From Planctomycetota bacterium (lineage in GTDB: Bacteria; Planctomycetota; UBA1135; JACQFD01): a stretch of 64,000 nt of DNA. The notes below the pieces were generated by a model. It saw only the letters and a list, made by a program, of their open reading frames with translations, was not told where the DNA came from and did not search any database. The translations under genes were made by a program, and so were the position numbers. This document shows positions 55,201 through 62,667 of this stretch, one piece after another. The number at the start of each line of letters is the position of its first letter. The first letter of the stretch is position 1. The DNA lies in contig JACQFD010000039.1 in assembly GCA_016200225.1 (NCBI GenBank), positions 1-64,000 on the forward strand. Reading direction: 5' to 3'.

Positions 55201-55312
55201 CGAGGGTACCGACGAGGTTCGCAAGAATGCGCCGAAGCCCGAGCCGACCGCTCCGCCCGCGAACGCATTCAAGAAATTCTTCCAAAGCAAAGGCCTGATC
55301 GAAGGCCAGTAA
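52271..55312 (+). CDS. Divergent Tex-family S1 RNA-binding protein with low-complexity insertions
   Basis: 1013 residues from ATG 52271 (the frame is open from a GTG at 52181); typical Tex is about 770. N-terminal helical region begins LTARSRIASEFQVAPDVIATFEERLAAGDSIPFLARRYPDRLGDL. It then has a YqgF-like domain (PHVAMGVDPGARKGVRVAIA), helix-hairpin-helix motifs (DLNLAPAALLALVGDLGIDNAKKIVEWR) and one S1 domain (LELDGVVRGIAQFGVFVDIGIGQDGLMHVSELA). Insertions rich in Ala/Thr/Pro/Glu split the N-terminal region (around 160-205) and the YqgF region (HSEESHSEETHSEE, around 490-540). A 180-residue Arg-rich tail ends the protein. Probably binds structured RNA. Confidence 0.85.
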   Translation: MLSLTARSRIASEFQVAPDVIATFEERLAAGDSIPFLARRYPDRLGDLDATSLRRLRARVEEARELELRRANILKSIDALGESGEVLKAQAQAAFDRWHLEDLAAKLRKPKGTRGAEAISKGLEPLAAAISASQHDGKSLLELAAPFVTITKIVVAVPESSSDAAKSEVTTPEIATPETAALEPAASTATSDAKTPEAPSAVATTDPHAVATAQEALHGAAAILAEQFAAEFEIRQRVRREIRERGEIVSKVFDASRPGADRYKEFFDLRARGKSMAPRRYLKLRQAEKERIVKFTVELNFDETIADLAKRILGELPEDASEQNRACYEFKKTALHDAVTRILQGAIEVDIRTEWKERADLEAIGFLRRNLRELCMTAPYGPHVAMGVDPGARKGVRVAIAAKDGGFLAEASFQYEGDGRAAAIAEASNLIKTHGVRAIAISDDTESDDIVKFFRDVIQTFGADAPVIEASNPAAHATDSPAPDAAVPNGAEHREADVTNAEGASVDAEDAGHSEESHSEETHSEEAAPENAVSPPELLRVPGVGVASVANSPIAREEFGDRPVPVRAAMSMARRLQDPLAEYSRLDPKLLAGYHHGQDIAKSRLEKLLNEEFDACVHEVPIDLNLAPAALLALVGDLGIDNAKKIVEWRKSNGNFPSRVSLARVGLEEKVYQRAVAFLRVLNGADPLDETGVHPDHAPAAQKLVAAAGVASLKELTHELLKGINVASFVDDTAPLSVISLVRDLLMDGSRDPRGTFRPTVVNVGVRGFNDLKPNLELDGVVRGIAQFGVFVDIGIGQDGLMHVSELADHFVKDARDIVKLGDRVRVRVIEVNPQKRKISLTMRSEEARQRANEERQMKREARQAARERQRERRRRIAEMRQKHEESLKAAEAGAIVTDPAAPPVPTPDNSNKSFELLSSTSSRSFAKPATTQRVAVARRDDPSGKRRGGGGRPGDARGKPRRDSRNRDDSYMGGGDEGTDEVRKNAPKPEPTAPPANAFKKFFQSKGLIEGQ

Positions 55313-55340
55313 GGTTAGCTAATAAGAAAGTTAGTTTACT

Positions 55341-55380
55341 AAAAAAGCGCCGCGGGCCGATTGGCAACGCGGCGTTTTTT
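55341..55380. terminator. Bidirectional terminator between tex and the M28 peptidase gene
   Basis: Stem cgccgcg (55348-55354) with cgcggcg (55368-55374), flanked by an A run on the left and a T run on the right. It lies 28 bp after the tex stop and 40 bp before the stop of the convergent peptidase gene. Confidence 0.8.
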
Positions 55381-55419
55381 TTGAAATATTACTTTAAGAA
55401 CCCGCTGGTTCAGTAATAA

Positions 55420-57009
55420 CTACTTTGCCGGATTTTGGGTCGGCTGCGATTCGGGCTTGGGTTTCTTGACCCGGCCGGTCACTTTCGGAAGCACGTCGGA
55501 CATCGCCACTTCATAACCTAAATGAAAAGCAAGTTTCGCGCTCCGCGCGATCTTGTCGCCGTCGATTTTGTCCGGCGTGTCGGAGGGCTGGTGATAATCT
55601 TCATGTTCGCCGTTGCAAAGAAACATGGTTGGAATTCCATGCTTCGCAAAATTGTAATGATCGCTTCGGGTCCAGTAGATGTCGCCGTTTTCCATGTTCG
55701 GGAAACCATACTGTTCGCTCAATTCGGTCGCGCGGGCCGCAAGAGTATTGTAATCCTTGTTCCTCGTGCTCGGCGTCATCATCATATAAGCAGGCTTCTG
55801 TTCGCCGTTCAATAACGTTCGTCCGACCATGTCGGTATTGATATCGGCGATGAGTTTGTCGAGCGGAACCGGACATTTGGTCGTGAAGTATGCGGATCCC
55901 CAAAGTCCCTTTTCTTCGCCCGAGACGAGGAGGAATATGACGCTTCTTCTCGGAATCTTAGTATTTCGATACGCGCGCGCGATTTCGAGCACGGCCGTCG
56001 TTCCCGACGCGTTGTCGTCGGCTCCATAGTAAATCATTCCGCGCTTGATTCCTTCGTGATCGTAATGCGCCGAATGCACGACGTAGGTTTCCGCGACTGT
56101 TGGATCCGAACCTCTTAACAATCCGACGACGTTTGCGGAGTGGTACGGTTTGACTTCGGGAGTCATTATAAATTTTGCGGACTTTCCAATCCATTCCGAG
56201 GCCGTTTTGCCGTTTGGTAATAATAATACCGGCGGGTTGTTTCCGCGGCTGATGTACTGGCCGGCGTCGCCGTCGGGCGTGCGCATTTTCACGCGAAACG
56301 TGCTCCAATTCGCGCCGCGTTCGAATTTTAATTTATAATTTTCATCGGCATCGTCGGCGGGCGCAAACAGCGCGCCCGACGCCTTTGCATTGTTGATCGC
56401 GTTGATGACCGTGCGGTTGAGGTCGAGCGGAGCAATGGTTGCATCCTTGATCCGTATAACGATAAACTTGCCTTCCGCGTTGTCCGGGAGTTTTAGTTTA
56501 TATTCTTTTCTCGAGGAGGGCTGCGATTCCGAGTCCGTGCCAGTCCGTTCAATATTCACAATACCGGCGTCGATGATCTCGTGTTCGGTTGTTACATCGC
56601 GGGGCACGGAACTGACGCTCAGCGATCTCCATTGCGCGCCGCACGGAACCACGGTTTCCTTGCCGTCGCTTTCCTTAATAATAAAACCGGAGGCCGCGTC
56701 GAATTGTGATAATCCAATCGGATATTCCTGCAGATAGGAACGCTTGCCGTCCTTTTCGTCGCCGAGCGGAACGAGGCCGAGGCTCTCGAATTGTTTCACT
56801 AAATATAATGAAGCTTTCTCGCAGCCGGGTTCGCCCGTTTCGCGGCCTTCGAATTCCTTGGACGCGAGCGTGTCGACGTGCTTCATCGCGTCTTCCGCGA
56901 GAATGCGCTCCTGTCCTTTTTTGATTTCCGGGCTCGGATCGTTGCCGCCAGGGAAAGCGAATATGGCGCCGATGGCGGTCAGCCCGGAAATAAATAATCG
57001 TGCTTTCAT
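55420..57009 (-). CDS. Secreted M28-family metallopeptidase
   Basis: 529 residues. Signal peptide (KARLFISGLTAIGAIFAFP). A PA-like insertion occupies about 150-330, then the peptidase domain: SAHYDHEG (His and Asp metal ligands), YYGADDNASGTTAVLEIAR (bridging Asp), LLVSGEEKGLWGSAYFT (catalytic Glu), ADINTDMVG and HQPSDTPDKID (last His). Di-zinc aminopeptidase of the M28 group, acting in the periplasm or outside. The C-terminus is a Pro/Lys-rich tail (KVTGRVKKPKPESQP). Single gene; the DUF2071 gene precedes it by 32 bp. Confidence 0.9.
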   Translation of the reverse strand: MKARLFISGLTAIGAIFAFPGGNDPSPEIKKGQERILAEDAMKHVDTLASKEFEGRETGEPGCEKASLYLVKQFESLGLVPLGDEKDGKRSYLQEYPIGLSQFDAASGFIIKESDGKETVVPCGAQWRSLSVSSVPRDVTTEHEIIDAGIVNIERTGTDSESQPSSRKEYKLKLPDNAEGKFIVIRIKDATIAPLDLNRTVINAINNAKASGALFAPADDADENYKLKFERGANWSTFRVKMRTPDGDAGQYISRGNNPPVLLLPNGKTASEWIGKSAKFIMTPEVKPYHSANVVGLLRGSDPTVAETYVVHSAHYDHEGIKRGMIYYGADDNASGTTAVLEIARAYRNTKIPRRSVIFLLVSGEEKGLWGSAYFTTKCPVPLDKLIADINTDMVGRTLLNGEQKPAYMMMTPSTRNKDYNTLAARATELSEQYGFPNMENGDIYWTRSDHYNFAKHGIPTMFLCNGEHEDYHQPSDTPDKIDGDKIARSAKLAFHLGYEVAMSDVLPKVTGRVKKPKPESQPTQNPAK

Positions 57010-57041
57010 GATATTGTAGTCGTTACGGGGTGGTTGTTAAA

Positions 57042-57815
57042 TCAACTGATTCGCCGGAGCGGCCAGATGAGTACGGATAGTTCGCGCGCAAAATGTAATA
57101 AATCGGGATCGCGCGCGAGAGAAACGCCGTGCGGAGCCGCCATCGTATTCGATTGAATCGAACACCGGGCATTTTGTAGCGGCCAGGGAGCGTGATGAAT
57201 CTCGCCGCAATGCAGACGGCCGCGCGCGTCGGCGGAATATAAACAATAACGCTCGGTCAGCCAGTGCTCGATGGATCCCGCGGCGGAATGGTAAACATTG
57301 CCCTCCGGAGAATAACCGCCTCGAAATTCGGCCTCCGCGCCATGCGAATCGTGACGAATCGATTCATAAACGATCGCCGCGTCGTTTTTTTGCATATTCA
57401 TTCTCGCGAAGAAATATGGCAATTGAAACCAGCGCCGCGCCGTCAAAACGGCGAGGCGATTTGCCGCGTCAAGACTAAAAAACCAGACGCCCGGTCTCGG
57501 AGGTGAATTCGCGCCGCGCATGCGCACATAGGTACGCACATTGAGTTCGAGGAACGCCGAAGTTCCCGGAATTTCCGGCAATCCTCGAATCCGGACGCCC
57601 CTCATGCCGAAGGGAACGACGCCGAACCACGCCGATCCATCGAATGTTTCCAATTCAAGCGCGGGCGGAAGCATCGGCGCGAGCGCGGCCGCGTCGACGC
57701 GCCAATGCGCGAACAGAAGGTCATGCCAAGTCTGGCGCATGACCCAGCGCCCGCGCGGAATCGGGAACGGACGATGCACGTTGTTTTGTAATATTTGCGC
57801 GGGCGATTGCGACAA
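57042..57815 (-). CDS. DUF2071 (YqjF-like) protein
   Basis: 257 residues. Family landmarks: FPIPRGRWVMRQTWHDLLFAHW, WFGVVPFGMRGVRIRGLPEIPGTSAFLELNVRTYV, GVWFFSLDAANRLAVLTARRWFQLPY and AGSIEHWLTERYCLYSADARGRLHCGEIHHAPWPLQ. The complete family pattern is present, so it should be functional, but no activity is established for the family. It is cytoplasmic (no signal). It lies 69 bp after the REC-GGDEF-like gene and just in front of the M28 gene, with tandem 17-bp repeats in its upstream gap. Confidence 0.85.
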   Translation of the reverse strand: MSQSPAQILQNNVHRPFPIPRGRWVMRQTWHDLLFAHWRVDAAALAPMLPPALELETFDGSAWFGVVPFGMRGVRIRGLPEIPGTSAFLELNVRTYVRMRGANSPPRPGVWFFSLDAANRLAVLTARRWFQLPYFFARMNMQKNDAAIVYESIRHDSHGAEAEFRGGYSPEGNVYHSAAGSIEHWLTERYCLYSADARGRLHCGEIHHAPWPLQNARCSIQSNTMAAPHGVSLARDPDLLHFARELSVLIWPLRRIS

Positions 57816-57846
57816 ATGCGAAATTACAAATATCGATTTATAAATT

Positions 57847-57897
57847 TACATTAACCACTGACCTACATTAACCACTGACCTGCACTAACCACTGACG
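57847..57897. repeat. Three tandem 17-bp units at a gene end
   Basis: Units 57847-57863 and 57864-57880 are identical (tacattaaccactgacc); 57881-57897 differs at three bases. The third unit contains the stop codon of the leftward REC-GGDEF-like gene (TAG at 57885-57887), so the repeat looks like a duplication of that gene's 3' end. Confidence 0.85.
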
Positions 57898-58928
57898 GCA
57901 GGGCGCAGTTCCACGCGCGCTTTTTCGAATGCGCGAAACGCGCGCTGGAAAAGGACGTCGCGTGTTTCATTCGACGGAATCGCCAAACCGGCGACGCCGG
58001 AATTTAATTGTATAAGATCGCCGACGAGATCCCGCAGTTTTCGCTTCGCCACGCTCTTTGCGATTCGTTCGAGCATCGCGCATGCGCCGTCCGCGAGCGT
58101 GTTCGGAAGCACGAAAAAGAATGAATTAATACTAAAGCGGGCGAGCGTGTCCGTGTCGCGAATCTCGTTGAGAAAAATCCCGGCGATTTCAAGCAACACT
58201 TCGGTCGACGCCTCTCCGTCAAATCCTACAATTGCAATCGACAGCGGAAACGCGAACCGCTGCGCGCGCTTTACTTCGAGATCGTATGCAAACGCACCGT
58301 AAACGGACGAGTACAATCGCGTCTCCGGATCGCAAATGGCGTCGAGGAGCGCGGGATCGTGCGGATTGGATATATCATGAAGAATGCGTTTTTCGAACGA
58401 CGCCCGCCTTTCGGTGGAAGCGCTGCGCGCGGCGTCCTGCCCGCTCGCGCCAAGTATCGGATCGATCAATCCGGACGCCGGCGGTTTCATAAATGATTTC
58501 AATTCCGCCGGCGAGGGCGGCGACGACAAAACGGTCTCCGCGCCGGCAAATCGCGCGAGCGCGTGAATGCTGGCGTCGAGTTTTTTTGCATTTGGATGGC
58601 ACAGCGCGATTCGTAGCGATGTGCGCACGCGCAGGCGGCGCAGGAATTCATAACAATTCGCTCCTTCCGGAAGTTCGCTGTCGACAAATGCGACGCGCGC
58701 GCCCGTCGCGACCGCGGAATCGATTCCCCGCGGATCCTTAAGAACGGCGACGTCGTGAACGACGCGCTCGATCGCGCGCGCAAATGTAGAATTTGAAGTA
58801 ACAACTACCACCGGCGCGCCTTGCTGCGCCGCGTCCGCGATTTTCGCGCGACCGGCCGCGGGTTTCGAACGGGAGCCTTTTCCTTTTGCTGTATTGTTCG
58901 ATTTCCTAACTGGAGGCTTGGACTTCAT
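57885..58928 (-). CDS. Receiver-like plus degenerate GGDEF-like protein
   Basis: 347 residues from ATG 58928 (a TTG at 58943 is alternative). A Lys/Ser-rich start is followed by a receiver-like domain (about 40-150) with VVVVTSNSTFARAIERVV, the acceptor position Asp in ARVAFVDSELPEG and RIALCHPNAKKLD. Residues 205-335 match a GGDEF fold (DPETRLYSSVYGAFAYDLEVKRAQRFAFPLSIAIVGFDG; RDTDTLARF, FVLPNT), but the GGDEF signature reads SINSF. It should therefore lack diguanylate cyclase activity and may only bind a nucleotide or partner. Possibly cotranscribed with yebC upstream. Confidence 0.7.
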   Translation of the reverse strand: MKSKPPVRKSNNTAKGKGSRSKPAAGRAKIADAAQQGAPVVVVTSNSTFARAIERVVHDVAVLKDPRGIDSAVATGARVAFVDSELPEGANCYEFLRRLRVRTSLRIALCHPNAKKLDASIHALARFAGAETVLSSPPSPAELKSFMKPPASGLIDPILGASGQDAARSASTERRASFEKRILHDISNPHDPALLDAICDPETRLYSSVYGAFAYDLEVKRAQRFAFPLSIAIVGFDGEASTEVLLEIAGIFLNEIRDTDTLARFSINSFFFVLPNTLADGACAMLERIAKSVAKRKLRDLVGDLIQLNSGVAGLAIPSNETRDVLFQRAFRAFEKARVELRPAVSG

Positions 58929-58930
58929 CT

Positions 58931-58962
58931 TGTTTGGACGCAACTGTGTTTGGACGCAACTG
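58931..58962. repeat. 16-bp perfect tandem duplication
   Basis: Two identical units (58931-58946 and 58947-58962, tgtttggacgcaactg) in the gap between yebC and the REC-GGDEF-like gene, directly upstream of the latter's ATG. Confidence 0.85.
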
Positions 58963-58988
58963 TGGTCGTTCGAAACTATTGTTATAAA

Positions 58989-59741
58989 TCAAGAATTCGC
59001 AACTTCTCGGAGGTCCTCCTCCGACATTTCAAAATTAGCATAAGCGCTCTGAACGTCGTCGTTGTCCTCCAAATCCTCGAGGAGATGGATGACTTTCCTG
59101 CCCGTTTCCGCATCCACCGGTACTGTTAGTGTTGCAATATATACGAATTCAGCGGCCGTGAGTTTTACGGATTTACTTTCGAGCGCCGTTTTCACTTGAT
59201 GAAATTGCGCGGGGTCCGCGTAGATCGTGAATCCGCCGCCTTCGGATTTCAAATCCTCGGCGCCCGCATCGAGCGCGATTTCCATAAGCTTTTCTTCGCC
59301 CAGTTCGGGATTCGCGACTTGAAACGATGCCTTTCGTGAAAACATGCGCTGTACGCTTCCCGGCATTCCGAGCGCGCCGCCGCGGATTTCAAACGCGCGC
59401 TTCATTTCGGGACTCGTCCGATGCCGGTTGTCCGTCAGCGCTTCGATGAGCACCGCCACGCCGCCCGGCGCGTAGCCTTCATAAATAATCTCTTCGAACT
59501 GTTCGCCGCCGATTTCACCCGTGCCTTTCTTGATCGCGCGTTCGATCGTGTCTTTCGGCATGTTGGCCGATCTTGCCTTCTCGACAGCATAAGAAAGCTT
59601 CAGATTATCATTAATGTTGCCGCCCCCTTGGCGCGCGGCGGACGTGATGAGCTTGGAATATTTAGAAAAAACCTTACCGCGTTTGGCGTCGACCGCCGCC
59701 TTGCGGTGTTTCATATTATGCCAGGGAGAATGGCCGGCCAT
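58989..59741 (-). CDS. yebC: YebC/PmpR (TACO1) family regulator
   Basis: 250 residues. Family core: MAGHSPWHNMKHRKAAVDAKRGKVFSKYSKLI, MPKDTIERAIKKGTGE, EEIIYEGYAPGGVAVLIEALTDNRHRTSPEM and a C-terminal acidic helix. Known members act in translation of proline-rich stretches or as DNA-binding regulators. Full length, no insertion. Transcribed leftward after rpsI, separated by a terminator-like hairpin, so it probably has its own promoter. Confidence 0.93.
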   Translation of the reverse strand: MAGHSPWHNMKHRKAAVDAKRGKVFSKYSKLITSAARQGGGNINDNLKLSYAVEKARSANMPKDTIERAIKKGTGEIGGEQFEEIIYEGYAPGGVAVLIEALTDNRHRTSPEMKRAFEIRGGALGMPGSVQRMFSRKASFQVANPELGEEKLMEIALDAGAEDLKSEGGGFTIYADPAQFHQVKTALESKSVKLTAAEFVYIATLTVPVDAETGRKVIHLLEDLEDNDDVQSAYANFEMSEEDLREVANS

Positions 59742-59839
59742 GTTGAGCGTTCGTTAAAATCTATGGATTTCGGGTTGTGCCGGAAGAGGGTAATTTTTTC
59801 GCGACGAATTTTACATAAAACAGAGCCGCTACAAGCAAA

Positions 59840-59872
59840 CGGGCGGAATCCTTCGTTATGAAGGTCCGCCCG
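59840..59872 (-). terminator. Hairpin downstream of rpsI
   Basis: A two-tier hairpin, cgggcgga (59840-59847) with tccgcccg (59865-59872) and an inner CCTTC/GAAGG stem. It lies 28 bp after the rpsI stop on the minus strand. The following T run is short, so efficiency is uncertain. Confidence 0.65.
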
Positions 59873-59899
59873 CGCTGGCTGCACGAACCTCGGAATCGA

Positions 59900-60295
59900 T
59901 TAGCGCTTGCTAAACTGAACCGCGCGGCGTGCTCCTCGCTTGCCGTATTTCTTACGTTCCTTCATGCGGCTGTCGCGCGTCATCAAGCTGTTCTCGCGAA
60001 GGGCCTGCTCGATCGCCGGATTATGAAGTTTGAGCGCGCGCGCGATTCCGAGAGCGATCGCGCCGGCCTGGCCGGTCGGACCTCCGCCCTCGACCATCGC
60101 GTGAATATCATATTTGTCGGCGACGCCGGTCAAAATAAGCGGCGATTTGACTTTGACGCGATCCTGTTCATTACAGAAAAAGCGATCGTACGCGCGCGAA
60201 TTTACGAGAATCGTTCCGGTGCCGGCGAGAAGGCGGACGCGCGCCACCGCGGTCTTGCGGCGGCCGGTTCCTCGCGAAAGCGTTGCTTCAGGCAT
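59900..60295 (-). CDS. rpsI: 30S ribosomal protein S9
   Basis: 131 residues. Diagnostic sequence: GTGRRKTAVARVRLLAGTGTILVN, GGGPTGQAGAIALGIARAL, LTRDSRMKERKKYGKRGARRAVQFSKR with the conserved C-terminal SKR that reaches the decoding site. ATG has AAGGA about 11 nt upstream. It follows rplM by 48 bp in the usual L13-S9 operon order. Confidence 0.97.
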   Translation of the reverse strand: MPEATLSRGTGRRKTAVARVRLLAGTGTILVNSRAYDRFFCNEQDRVKVKSPLILTGVADKYDIHAMVEGGGPTGQAGAIALGIARALKLHNPAIEQALRENSLMTRDSRMKERKKYGKRGARRAVQFSKR

Positions 60296-60343
60296 GAATA
60301 ATGTTCCTTGAATCTTTAGATATTAAGATAATGGATCAGTAAA

Positions 60344-60787
60344 TTATTTCTTAACGATCAATTCCTCGGGTCGTTGAGCGGTATGCGGATGATCCGTTCC
60401 GCGCACGATCTTCAGTTTCTTGATCATCGCTTTGCCGAGTTTGCTTTTTGGTAACATTCGGCGGACGGCGAGAAGAACGACGTGTTCGGGCTTTTCCTGC
60501 ATCCAGCGCTCGACCGCGATCGTTCTCTGGCCGCCCGGATACATCGAATACGTTTGATATTTTTTCTTATCCGGTTTGGATCCGGTGAGTTTTGCCTTTT
60601 CCGCATTGATAACGATGACGAAATCGCCCGTATCGCAGTGAGGCGTATAAGTGGGTCGGTGTTTTCCCATCAGGATTTCCGCGACGCGGGACGCGAGGCG
60701 GCCGAGGGGATAGCGCGACGCGTCGACGACATACCAATGTCGTTTAATATCGACTGCGCGCATCATTGTAGTTTTCGTGAGCACCAT
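60344..60787 (-). CDS. rplM: 50S ribosomal protein L13
   Basis: 147 residues. Typical L13: HWYVVDASRYPLGRLASRVAEILMGKHRPTYTPHCDTGDFVIVINAEK, then YPGGQRTIAVERWM and AVRRMLPKSKLGKAMIKKLKI. Methionines at codons 1, 8 and 9 leave the exact start open; ATG 60787 is the first. No clear ribosome-binding site upstream. First gene of the rplM-rpsI pair; 70 bp separates it from the unknown membrane-protein gene before it. Confidence 0.96.
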   Translation of the reverse strand: MVLTKTTMMRAVDIKRHWYVVDASRYPLGRLASRVAEILMGKHRPTYTPHCDTGDFVIVINAEKAKLTGSKPDKKKYQTYSMYPGGQRTIAVERWMQEKPEHVVLLAVRRMLPKSKLGKAMIKKLKIVRGTDHPHTAQRPEELIVKK

Positions 60788-60857
60788 GGGGCGCCGGATG
60801 AAATAGGGCTATCGGGAGAAAAAGGGCCGAAGAAGCTACGGCGGATCGAGGCGGACG

Positions 60858-62030
60858 TCAACGATCCGAGCGTTCGACGGTCACGACCAGAGCGGCTCCA
60901 TTCTGCAGGATTCGTACCGAGCGCAGGTCTTTGGCGAGCGACCGAATCGCGGGGCGTAGAGCGACCGCGAGGTCATCGATTTGAACGTCCGAGCCGTAGG
61001 CGTCGCGGGGCAAATCGGGCGACGCAAAAAGGATCGCACCGTCGCTGCGTTCGGTCGACGACCCGACGGAGAGGTCGCGGTGGATCGCGGACTTGCCGCA
61101 CGGATACACGGCCAGAATGCCGGGGTTTCCTCCCGCGGATTCGCGGGGATCGCGAATGGAAATTGTTAAATCGTCGCGGCCCATCGAGCGGACAAGCAAA
61201 CCGGGGCGCGTCGCGCGCGAAAATTGTATAATTAACAATGAAGCCGCCGCGAGAAGCGCAAGCGTCGCGGAGAAAAGCAATCGCGGCCGTTGAATCAGTA
61301 ATAATGCAACCGCGGCTCCGGCCGCGGCCGCGGCAAGCGCGATGCGCGCCGGTAGAAATTGTAAATTTACAAAATCCCGCGGCCGCACGCCCTCGCGAGG
61401 CAGCGCGGCCGCCGCGCGCGCGACCGCATTGCCGTCGGATACACTGCCGTCGGATGGACGTCCGGCGCCCGTCGGCGCGCCGGATGCGAGGGCGCCTCCG
61501 CGAAGTTCATAAAATTGCAGCGCGGGCGTGGACGGGCCCGTATTGTATATTCCATCGAAACCGTCCAACGCGAGCGAATCCGCGACGATTGGTTTTGTAT
61601 CGTTCTGGACGACGGAAGGGAGACCTATATTAAAATAATCGCTCGCGCGCTCCGCATCGGGAAGGCCGCCGAATGATAATATCTTTCCCGCGGGCGACGG
61701 ACATTCGAATCGCCCGATTTCATGTGTCGGCTTTCCATCGGCGAACTCGCCCTCGTCGACTCGAATCGAGCCCGGTTCTGAACAATAGACGGAAAATATC
61801 AATTCTTTCGACTGGCCGGGCTCGACTCCGAACGTAAGCGATGTTGTATGGCCGCCGGGACCGTGTGCGCGAAATGTTACAATTTTCCGCTCGCCGCCTC
61901 CGCGGGCGGTCAGTCGAATTCCGGCGTAACCCGGAATTCTTGCGATGCCCGGAAAGGGTTCGACGGTCGTGGTCGCGGCGCCCGCTTGAAGCAGGAACGC
62001 GATGAATCCGAATTCAACGGACATTGTCAT
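60858..62030 (-). CDS. Unknown exported/membrane protein with two central helices
   Basis: 390 residues. The N-terminus looks like a signal or anchor (SVEFGFIAFLLQAGAA). An extracytoplasmic beta-rich domain (about 25-225) contains ITRLPG-like PGYAGIRLTARGG and GQSKELIFSVYCSE. Two adjacent membrane helices follow at about 232-270 (ARIALAAAAAGAAVALLLIQ; LFSATLALLAAASLLIIQ). The C-terminal 120 residues are soluble (DDLTISIRDPRESAGG; LAVALRPAIRSLAKDLRSV). No family recognised. The start overlaps the end of the next upstream gene by 17 nt, so the two are coupled and likely act together in the envelope. Confidence 0.6.
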   Translation of the reverse strand: MTMSVEFGFIAFLLQAGAATTTVEPFPGIARIPGYAGIRLTARGGGERKIVTFRAHGPGGHTTSLTFGVEPGQSKELIFSVYCSEPGSIRVDEGEFADGKPTHEIGRFECPSPAGKILSFGGLPDAERASDYFNIGLPSVVQNDTKPIVADSLALDGFDGIYNTGPSTPALQFYELRGGALASGAPTGAGRPSDGSVSDGNAVARAAAALPREGVRPRDFVNLQFLPARIALAAAAAGAAVALLLIQRPRLLFSATLALLAAASLLIIQFSRATRPGLLVRSMGRDDLTISIRDPRESAGGNPGILAVYPCGKSAIHRDLSVGSSTERSDGAILFASPDLPRDAYGSDVQIDDLAVALRPAIRSLAKDLRSVRILQNGAALVVTVERSDR

Positions 62031-62667
62031 GTTCAGGATCGTTTAACTTAGAATTCCTTTGTCGAGAGCCGGGCATGGAGAGCGTGGCGGCCGCGAATGC
62101 AAGAACCGACACGCCGATCGATGCTAATAATATCGGCGCCGATGCGTCGATGGCGCCTCCGAGCGGAGACAGACCGAGAATGTTGGTTGCGACGGCCGGA
62201 ACGGGCTCTCTCGTATGTGTTAAATTTAATATTATCCATGCGAGCAGCGGAAGAAAGTGGATCGACGCCCATAACAATCCCGCGGTCGCGCCGCTCGCGA
62301 GCCGCGCGCACGCCCACGCCGCGAGCGTCGAGACCGCGACGGCGCCGATATCGTGAACCGTCATCCAGTAATCTTCGCCGTCGAGCCACGCTCCGCACAG
62401 AAACGACGGCACCGGCGCCAGAATAAATATAAGAAAAAACACGGCCGAATCCGAACGCTCGACGATTAATAAAAAACAGGTCGCGACACAGGCCGAAAAT
62501 AACAAAATCGGCCGCACGGGCGCGTCGGCAAGCGCGCCGAGCGGCCACAGCCGCGCCGCGAGCGCGAGCGGAGGTAACAAAAACGCGACCATGGTCGCGA
62601 ACGCGGCGCGGTTCGCGCGGCGGATCAACGGCCCGCTTGGGAAACGAGCGCCGGACGCGGAATCCAT
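62014..62667 (-). CDS. Unknown polytopic membrane protein
   Basis: 217 residues with about six hydrophobic segments (about 22-45, 50-68, 73-92, 103-122, 128-148, 178-196) joined by short loops, and a polar C-terminus (SRQRNSKLNDPEHDNVR). No motif recognised. The 5' end overlaps the ftsQ-like gene by 43 nt and the 3' end overlaps the next gene by 17 nt, which argues that it is real and translated in the same unit. It may be a partner of the two-helix protein downstream. Confidence 0.6.
   Translation of the reverse strand: MDSASGARFPSGPLIRRANRAAFATMVAFLLPPLALAARLWPLGALADAPVRPILLFSACVATCFLLIVERSDSAVFFLIFILAPVPSFLCGAWLDGEDYWMTVHDIGAVAVSTLAAWACARLASGATAGLLWASIHFLPLLAWIILNLTHTREPVPAVATNILGLSPLGGAIDASAPILLASIGVSVLAFAAATLSMPGSRQRNSKLNDPEHDNVR

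Noticed and set aside
57847..57897. CRISPR array
   Set aside because: Units are contiguous without spacers and only three are present; it is a simple tandem duplication.
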